A stretch of DNA of 19,954 bases, from positions 1 through 19,954 of the forward strand of contig SLQN01000054.1 in assembly GCA_007131465.1 (NCBI GenBank), given 5' to 3'. This DNA comes from Paracoccaceae bacterium. GTDB lineage: Bacteria; Pseudomonadota; Alphaproteobacteria; Rhodobacterales; Rhodobacteraceae. A program made the position numbers and the translations under genes. Positions 10,101-19,100 of the stretch are shown one piece after another. The notes beneath the pieces were generated by a model. It was given only the letters and a program-made list of their open reading frames with translations, ran no database searches and had not been told where the DNA came from. Within the stretch, counting starts at the first letter, position 1; each line of letters starts with the position of its first letter.

Positions 10101-13100
10101 GGCGCTTGGCGGCGGCGCTGGCCTGAGCGCGGGCGACGCTGCCGTGGGTGCCGCGATTTCAGTGAATTTCATCGCCAACACGCTCGATGCGCGCATTGCC
10201 GGCGCCACGGTCGAGGCAGGCCGGAACGGCCGCGCCGAAAGCGACGTGATCGTCAGCGCGGGCACGGAGCAGCGCATCGATGCGCTGACCGTGGGTCTGG
10301 CGGGATCAGAGGATCTGGCACTGGCCGGGTCGCTCTCGATCGCCGTTTTCGACAGTTCCGTTACCGCCGCGATTGCCGGAACTGCGGATGTAAGCGCCAC
10401 GGGCGATGTGCTGGTCGAGGCGATCAACACCGCAGGCGGTGTGGTGATCGCCGGCAATCTCGCGGGCAGCGGGAAGTCGGCCTTCGGCGCATCCATCAGC
10501 TCGCTCACCGTGGTTGACCGGACAGAGGCCTCGCTGGATGCGCGCGCCGCAGTCACAGCCCGGACCGGCGATGTGACAGCGGGACCGGGGCAGACCGACA
10601 TATTCGGCGACAAACGGCGCGGCGTTCTGGTGCAGGCGTCATCGACGCAGGATTTTGTGAACATTGCCGCAGGCGGTGCGTTCTCGGCCAAGGCGTCGGG
10701 TCAGGGCTCGATCACTGTCACCGTGCTCGACCAGACGGTGACAGCGCGGATCGCGGGCACGACCGAGGCCTTGCCCGCTGGAGCAGGCGTTTCCAGCAAT
10801 GCCGATATCGCAGTACTGGCGCTGGGCGATTTCGAACTGACCGGCATTGCCGCCGCCGTGGCGATCGGCAAGAAAGGCGTGGGAATAGGTGCCGATGCAG
10901 GTATCCTGACCCGGAAAGTCGATGCACGTATCGGCGAAAAAGCTCAGGTGACCGCAGCCAACAACGTAACCGTGCGTGCCCTGGGCGAGATGCGCGTTAC
11001 GGCGGTGTCGGCATCGGGAGGCGGTGGCGAATTGTTGGGCATCGGGGTCACGGCGGGTGTCGCCGTGATCAACCTGTCAACGCTCGCGTCGGTGCAGAAG
11101 GACGCGGTCGTCTTCGCCAGAAACAACGTCCTGATAACGGCGGAGGACAACACCACAGCCGACCAGATCTCTGGCTCGCTTGCGGTGGGCGGCAGTGCTG
11201 CGGTCGGTGTGGCCGCCGGGATTGGCGTGATGCACAAGACGACCGAGGCCTTCATCGCCGAGGGCGCCCGTGTAACGGCGCTGGCCACGGGCGACGCAAT
11301 CTCCGCCTATTCCGGGCAGTTCCTGCCACGCCTCAGCTTTGATGCCAGCGATATCGCCGGGACGAATATCACGATCAAGGATCACCGCCTCGCGACGGGC
11401 GACAGGGTTCTCTACGAATCCGATCAACCTATCGGGACGCTGACCTCGACACCGGATCAGCCCTATTTCATCGTAGTGCGAATCGATTCCGACACGATCC
11501 AGTTGAAGCACACAGCCTCTGGCGCGCCGATCAGCGTTCATGGCGTACCGGCGGGCAGCAGCCATCGGCTGCAAAAGGTGTCAGATGCGCCGACCGAAGG
11601 TGATACGCCCCCCTCGGCGCAGTTGACCAGTGCGGATGTGGACGATGCGACGAACATGCTGACCGCCAATGCTGCGCATAATTTCCAGAGCGGGCAACGG
11701 GTGCTTTATACGGCGGGCAACCTGTCGCTTGGCGGCGTAACAAGCGGCAAGCACTACTATGTCATCGTCGTGGACGCCACGAAATTCCGTCTGGCTGCTT
11801 CGCTTGACGACGCGCTGGACGGCACATCCATCGGGATCACCAAGGGCCTGTCGCAGACCGAGTCCGAGCATCTCTTCCAGATTTCGGGTTCACCGGGCGC
11901 GCAGCCCATCGACAACGCAGATTTTGACGATCCCAGCTTTGCGACCTCGCCGGGGCTGGTCGCGCAGCGCGTGGACAATCACGGCCTCGTGGTGGTCGCT
12001 GTCAGCGACACCGATCTGTCGGTCACAGGCGCCGGCGTGGCGTTTGCCGGTACGGGTGCCGGCGCGGTGGCCGCCGCGGTCGGTGTTCATACCGTCGATA
12101 CCCGCGCCCTGATTGCTGCGGGCGCGCAGATCAATCCCGACAATACCGGCGCGGGCATCTTGCAGGATGTCCGCGTCACGGCGGCGCGCAATTACGATGC
12201 ATTGGCAATCGGCGGCAGCCTGGCCGGTGCGGGCGGCACTGCCATTGCCCCCGGTGTTGCCGTGCCGGTCCTCAAGGGTGAAACGCTTGCTGCGATCCTG
12301 GGTGCGGCGTCCGAGGACGCAACGGCGGCGGCGACTACTGTGACAACCCGCAATGACATCGTCGTGACGGCCGTCGCGGATGCGCGCATGATTGCCGTCG
12401 GTGCTGGTGTGGCGGTGTCCGGCACGGCCGGGATTGGCGGATCGGTCGCCGTCGTGGTGATCGAGACCAATACCGTTGCGGCAATCGATGGCAAGGTCGA
12501 TGCAACTGCCGGAAACAATATGCTGGTCGCGGCCGAGGACGCAGCGGAAACCTATGTCATCGGCGGGGCGGTCGGGGTCGGCATTGGCGGCGCAGGCGGC
12601 GCAGGGGCTTTTGCGATCACGCTGATCACCAAATCCACGGAGGCGTTCATCGGGCGCGGTGCCGAGGTCACGGCGCTTGCGGCGGGTGCGGAGTCGCTCA
12701 AGGATATCCCGACCGGAGCGCGCGGCGCGAATGGGCCATTGCGCGGACCCGTGCACGGGCTGGCGGTATTCGCCGAATCCGAGGAGCGCATCGTTGCCGT
12801 CGCGGCGAGCGTGGGCGGCGGGTTCTATGCCGGTATTGCCGGTGCGTTGATCTACACCCGGCTCGACAGCGGCACGATCGCAGAAATCCGCAGCGGCGCG
12901 CAGGTCAATCAGGGTGCGGGCGTCGCCGGGGCGGGGCAATCTGTGTCCGTGACCGCGCTGAACACAGTTGTCATGACGGCAGTGGCCGGTGCAGCGGGTG
13001 TCAGTGGTGCAGCCGGGATCGGGGCGAGCTTCAATATCGGGTTCATCAGCAACAGCACGCGCGCAAGCATCGGCGGCACTGGCACGCGCGTCTCTGCCCT

Positions 13101-16100
13101 GAGCGGCGTGTCGGTCAATGCGCTGTCTGACTGGACAATGGACAGTGTCGTGATTGCGGCTGGTGCGGCAGGGGGGGCCGGGATCGGTGGCGGCGTGTTG
13201 GTCTACACGCTCGGCGATAGTTTCAACGACAGTTTCGAGGCGGATGAGAGTGGCACCCAGGGCAGCGCCCTTGAAAGTGCGAACAGCAGTAGCGACCCGC
13301 GTGATACGCCCGGCCCGATGGACACGGCCGTCCAGACCATAGGAACACTGGTCGACCAGATTGGCGAAGAGGATGACGGCATCGCGGCTTTCTCCGCCGG
13401 ATCGGGCGGTGCGGTGGATTACGATGCCGATACGATCACGCTCTCGGCGACAGGCGTCGCGGGGGATGATCCGAATTTCGGTCTAAGGACCGGCGACCGG
13501 GTGATCTATGACGCAGGCGCGGGCGAGGCGATCGGAGGCCTTGAGAGCGGGAGGGCGTATTTCGTCGTTCTCGACCCGGATGCGCCGGGTGTCGTGCGGC
13601 TGGCCGAAAGCCGCCGCGCCGCGCTGGATGGGGATGTGATCGATCTGGTGGCCGACGCGGCCACGGGCGACGCGCACAGGATCATGGCCGACGGCGCTGG
13701 TATAGCAAACGCGGCCCGCGCCGCACTGTCGGCCACCGAGCTGGGCGGGGCGAATGGCAGCAAGCGGGTGACCGCCTCGATCGAACGCACGGCGGTCAAG
13801 CCGGTCGGGACCAGCGCGAGCATTGAAAGCGGTGCCATCATCGACAGGGTTGCGCAGACGGCGCTGAATGCCAATCAGGCCATCGATTTCTCGGGCGTCG
13901 CGGGCGGTTTTGGCGGGGCGGCCGGTGTCGGTGTCGGTGTCGGTGTCGCAGTGGTAAATGTCGACAGCGGTGTCGCGGCCTATATCGCGCGCGGAACAGA
14001 GGTGACTGGCGATGGCAGTGCCAGATCTGCACTGGCGCTCAACGCGGTTTACACTGCGGACATGTCCCTACTCGGGATCGCGGGCGGTGGCGGTCAGGCC
14101 GCGGGGCTTGCCGCCGCAGCGTCGGTCATTACCGATGTGACCAAGGTCGAGGCGCTGATCGGTGACCGGCCAGACTGGATCGCGCCGGTTGAAGGCGAGT
14201 GGGGCGGCGCCCGCATCGGCGGCTTTGCGGCGGTCAGCGCCACCGCCGACGCGACGGTGATCTATCGCCTGGCCAATGGGGCGGGCGCTGTCGGGTTGCT
14301 TTCAGTCGGGCTCGGCGTGCTGGTCGCCGATGTCAGCGTGACCGTGATCAGCAGCGTGGGTGACAATGCGCAGCTTGGCACAGGCGGCGACGCGGACCGG
14401 ATCGGCGATCTGACACTGAAAGCCAAGCGCGACGTGGATATCCGTCCTCATGGCAGCGGTGACGAGAACGTGATGGTCCTTGGCTTTGCTGGCGGCGGCC
14501 TTTCGGTCGCGGCCGGTTACGGCGCTTCGAAGCTCAGCGGGGATGTAACGGCGCAGATCGGCGCGGATGTCCGGATCGAGGCGACGGGCGATGTCGCACT
14601 CGACGCGATCAGCACTGGCACCGCGCGGATGGTGCTGGGCCAGATTGCCATTGGTGGCCTGTCGGCCGCGCTGATGTTCGGAAAAGCCGAATCGCGCGGC
14701 ACGACCCGTGTGGCGATCGGCGCGCGCAGCGTGATCCGCGCCAACTTGCTGGACATGGAGGCCGACAACGACGCCAAGGCTGTCCTGCGCGGTCTTTCGG
14801 TGACCGCGAGCCTCGCCGCCAGTGTCGCGGTGCACGACATCAAGGTGATCAGCATTGCCAGCGCCGACGCGGAGATTGCGCCCGATGCCGATATCGAAAC
14901 ACGGGAGCAGATCAGGGTCGTCGCCGGTGCGGTGCGCACCGCGGATATCTCGTTGAATTCCTTCGCGCTCAGCATCGCCGCGACCCTGTCCTTTCCAACC
15001 GTCAACGCGCAGATCGGCGGAGGCAGCACCACGAGCGTGGGCGCTAATGCCAGACTCCTTTCGCGCGACGGTGATGTCACGATTCTCTCGAAGATCTCCA
15101 GCAACACAACGGCTTATGTTCTCGACAATGGCGGATCGATCGTCGATATCAGCCGCACCCTTGGTATCGGGACTGTCGAAGACAGCGCCACCACGACCAT
15201 CGGCGCGGGCGCGTTTCTCAAGGCGCGCGAGGGGCTGACTGTCGAAAGCCGCACCGACGCCACGGCCCGCATCACGCCGGAAAGCGACACCAAGGGGCTG
15301 GTCGCCAGCGGCCACACCGAGGCAAGACTCAGTTATGACAACACCACCCGCACGACGATAGGCGAGAACGCTGTTCTGGAAGGCCGGGTAACGGAAACGC
15401 TGGCGCGGGTGACTGGCCTCGATCTGACCGTATCGCCCTATACGCGCGTCGGCGCAGCCGGGGCCGGTGCCTTTGGATATGCCACCCTGACGACAACGTC
15501 GCGGGCCGAACTGGACGTGTCCAAGGGAAGCCAGATTTTCGGTCAGACATCGGTGCTTCAGCGTGCAGCCCATGAGACGATCAACACCGTCGCCAAGCCG
15601 CGCATGATCATCAATTCCATCGACTTTGATGTCGAGGGGCAGGCCACCAACACTCTGAATGTCTACAACACGGTTACCACTGCGGCCGGCTCCGAGATCC
15701 GCACCCGCGATTTGCAGGTTGTGGCCTTCGCGCCCGGCACACCGACCCGCGCCGCCACGGTGGACGGGCCGGGCATCTATTCGGACAATTATATCGAAAC
15801 AGAGACCGCCGATTATTCGCGGCTGATCGATTTCAATTCGTCCGTTCTGATGCTGGGCCCGATCAGTCCAGAACTTTTGATCGACGCGACTGGGGTGGTG
15901 TCCACCGAAGGAAACATAGGTGCGGATTTGGTTGGCGGTGTCTGGCAGGTCAGCGACGTTGCCAATACCGCAGGCGACTATCTGGGTCGCGTCCGTTTTG
16001 TCATTCAGGCCTCTGTGCTTGATGCCGGAAAGGGCGGCTCGGCCCGGATCATCGGCGACCCGGATTTCCGGTTCAGCAATTCGTTCGAGCGGGTCAGTAT

Positions 16101-19100
16101 CGAAACGCGTGACAACCGGGACATAGCCATCGGCGTGATCGACGTGATCAACCCGGTTGGCAATTTCGATCTTGGCGTCAAGGTCCTGGTCGCTGACAAG
16201 TCCGGTTTTTCCTTCAGTACGGAGCAGGTCACACTGCCCACCGAAATCACCATTACCCACACGGGCGTTGGGGATATCCGGCTGACGGAGCGGGTCAACA
16301 ACAATGTCGACGGGTCTGTCACCGGGATCGTGGTGGCGGATGGCGATCTTGTCAGCACCGCGGACGTGGCGCAGGTGACGGCCCGCGTTCTGTCGGTCGA
16401 AACGCCTAAAGGCCGGATCGGCAGTGGTGCGGCCCCGTTACTCACCCGGACCCCGGCTCTCACGGCATTGGCAGCGGTATCCGTGCATGTGTCGGACGCA
16501 GGGGATCTGGGCATTGCGCGCGTGGTGGCGGAGGCCGGGCTGGCCAGCCTGCGCGCCGCACGCGGGATCGAGGGGCAAACCCCGGTCACCGGGGCGCATG
16601 TCGCGGGCCGTGGGATCGCCCTGGATGCGGGCGGCGCAATTGGCGCGGCCGCAGGTGGCGCGCTGGTAATCGACACTGGCGGGCTGGACGGCGTTACGGA
16701 TGATTTTGACGCACCGATCACCTTGCCGGCGGGCAAGGGTGTGCTGACCGCTGTGGCATCAGGCGACATCACCCTGACCCATAAACCTGGGGCGCTGGGG
16801 CTGGAACGAGTTGTTAGCACAGGCGGCGATATCGACCTGACCCTTCAGCGCGCCGATCTGATCGCATCCGATCTCGTGTTGGCCTATGGCTCCGTGCTGA
16901 GCGCGTCCGCCGGCAGCGTGAACGCGCGTGCGCCCGGTGATATCCGCGCCGATACCGGCAGCAGCATCGATGCACTGGACGGGATCGACCTTTCAGTTGG
17001 CTTCGGCGAGGCGACGCTGTCCACCGATGGCTGGTTTTCAGGTGCCATCATCACCCCGGCAGAGGCGCGGATACACGGCGGGGCCATTACCAATCGGATT
17101 GCGGTGACAGGGACCAGCTCGGTCATCGTGATAGACGCAGGCGGCGGCGACAACGACATACGCATCGGCAGCATGGCGCGCCCGGGCCAAAGCACCGGCA
17201 GCACGCTGGAGACGGTGCTGGGCGAGATCACCGTGACAGGCAACGGCGCGTTGGGTGAGCGGCTGACCCTCGATGCGTCGGGCACGGATCGTGATCTGAC
17301 CGGCGATATCGGAGCAGGGCGCATCGCCGGGTTCGGCATGGCGGGGGGCGTCAGTTTTTCCGGGCTGGCGCAGGTCGCGCTGAACCTTGGTTCGGGCAAT
17401 GATATTCTTAGCGTCGATTCCGTTGCAGCCGGGACCACACTCGATGTCGATATGGGCGCTGGCGCGGATGCGGCCACAGTGGGCAGCGCGGGTGATTTGT
17501 CCGGCATCACGGGCACGCTGCGGCTCTCTGGTGGCGCGGATGCAGACCGGTTGACGATTGACACAACCGCCGGCGGTGCCGGGCAGGGCGTGCTGTCCTC
17601 GGAGACATTCAGCGCCGGTCGTCTGCGCGGCTTCGGTCTGGGCAACGATTTGCGCTTCGACACATTCGGCGAAGTGACCTTGCGGCTTGCGGATGAAGGC
17701 AACTCGCTGAACATCGCAGGCACGGTCGCGTCCACCAATACGCTGGTGCGGCTTGGCGCAGGGATGGACACGGTGCGGCTCGGCTTTGATCCGGCGGTTG
17801 CGGGTTCGTCGCTCGCGGCGCTGAACGGCGCGCTCGAACTCGTCGGGGGCGGTGGCGCGGCAGATCTGATCGTGGTCGGTGCGGGCGCGCAGGCCGATAT
17901 CGGCGTTGATAAACTGGCCGGGGCGACACGGGTGCAGTCCGACGGCGGCGCGCCTGTGGATCTGATTGGCCTGAGCGCTGACAGCGCGCTTGTGTTCGAG
18001 TTGTCGGACGGCGATGACAGGCTCGACGTGCGTGGCAGCACGCTTCAGATCGACGCGCGGATGCGTGGCGGGAACGACCGCCTGACCGTTTCAGGCACGG
18101 ACCGCGACCTGATCGCTTATCTCGGCGGCGTGGCGGGCGACCGCGCCACGGTGTCAGGTGCGGGTGGCAATGTAACCATTCTGGGCGGGCCGGGCGGTGT
18201 CGGCGCGTTGACGGTCGATTTCAGCGCCCATACCGGCCAGTTGACCGGCGCGCTTGATCAGATGGTGCCTGGCGTCCCGCTGGAGGGCGCGGTCTTCGGG
18301 GACACCGACGCGGCGACGCTGGGCGATATCGCGGGTGCGGGGCGTATCGCATTTGGTGCGAGCGCACCGGCACCCCAAGTAAATTTCGGCGGGCTGGGCA
18401 GTGTGGATTTGCGGCTTGGCACCGGAAATGACGACGTGACAGTTAACTATACGGCCGAGACATTTCTCTCCATCGATGGCGGGGCAGGCAATGACACCAT
18501 CCGCGCGGTGGCTATCCCTGCGGTCGCGACCACGCGCATTGTCGGCGGAACCGAGGACGACACTGTCGTGGCCATGCTGTCCGACACGCCACGGGTGGGG
18601 CAGTTCACGGGGCTGCGACTGGATGTCGAGCGGCTGATTGCGGATCATACGGGGCCTGATGGTGCGCCGCACACGACTTCGGTCGACTGGATTCACCGCG
18701 ATGGCGAGGTCCTGCTTGCGCGCCTGCCAAGTGGCGACATCGGAGTACTTCAGACCGGCGGGGCCGAGCGGATCGAGGTGCGGGGCAGCACCGGCGACAA
18801 TTCCCTGCGGGTCGAGGCCACCGGCAACGGTGCCGTGGACGGCACGCTTGATGGCAACCGGATTACACTCAATTCGGGGCGCACCGTGCTCAGTCCCGAG
18901 GCCGCCACCGGGTTCCGCAATGTGGGCGACGCCATCACCTTTGCCGGGTTCCCGGCCAACGGCACGTCCGGACGGTATCAGGAGGCCGGTTTCGAGGTTT
19001 TCGCGACTGCCTCCCAATCTTCCTACGGGACCACGATTGCGGGCCAGCCGTCCCGGACGCTCGATGCGGAGGGGCTTGGCGTCACGCCGCACTTCGATAA

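Noticed and set aside
9747..10691. 314-codon antisense frame
   Set aside because: Shadow of filament repeat block 1.
11890..12939. 349-codon antisense frame
   Set aside because: Shadow of filament repeat block 2.
13924..13947. GGTGTC repeat considered as CRISPR or iteron-like DNA
   Set aside because: There are no spacers and the repeat lies inside the giant coding frame, encoding alternating Gly-Val; it is a simple microsatellite.
14302..16260. 652-codon antisense frame opposite the giant gene
   Set aside because: It lies wholly opposite the continuous LEPR-XLL frame, is extremely rich in Arg, Gly, Asp and His with no recognisable domain, and is the expected shadow of GC-rich third positions.
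16884..18041. 385-codon antisense frame rich in Ser, Pro and Ala
   Set aside because: Ser/Pro/Ala bias is what the complement of Gly/Asp/Val-rich codons yields; no domain is seen.
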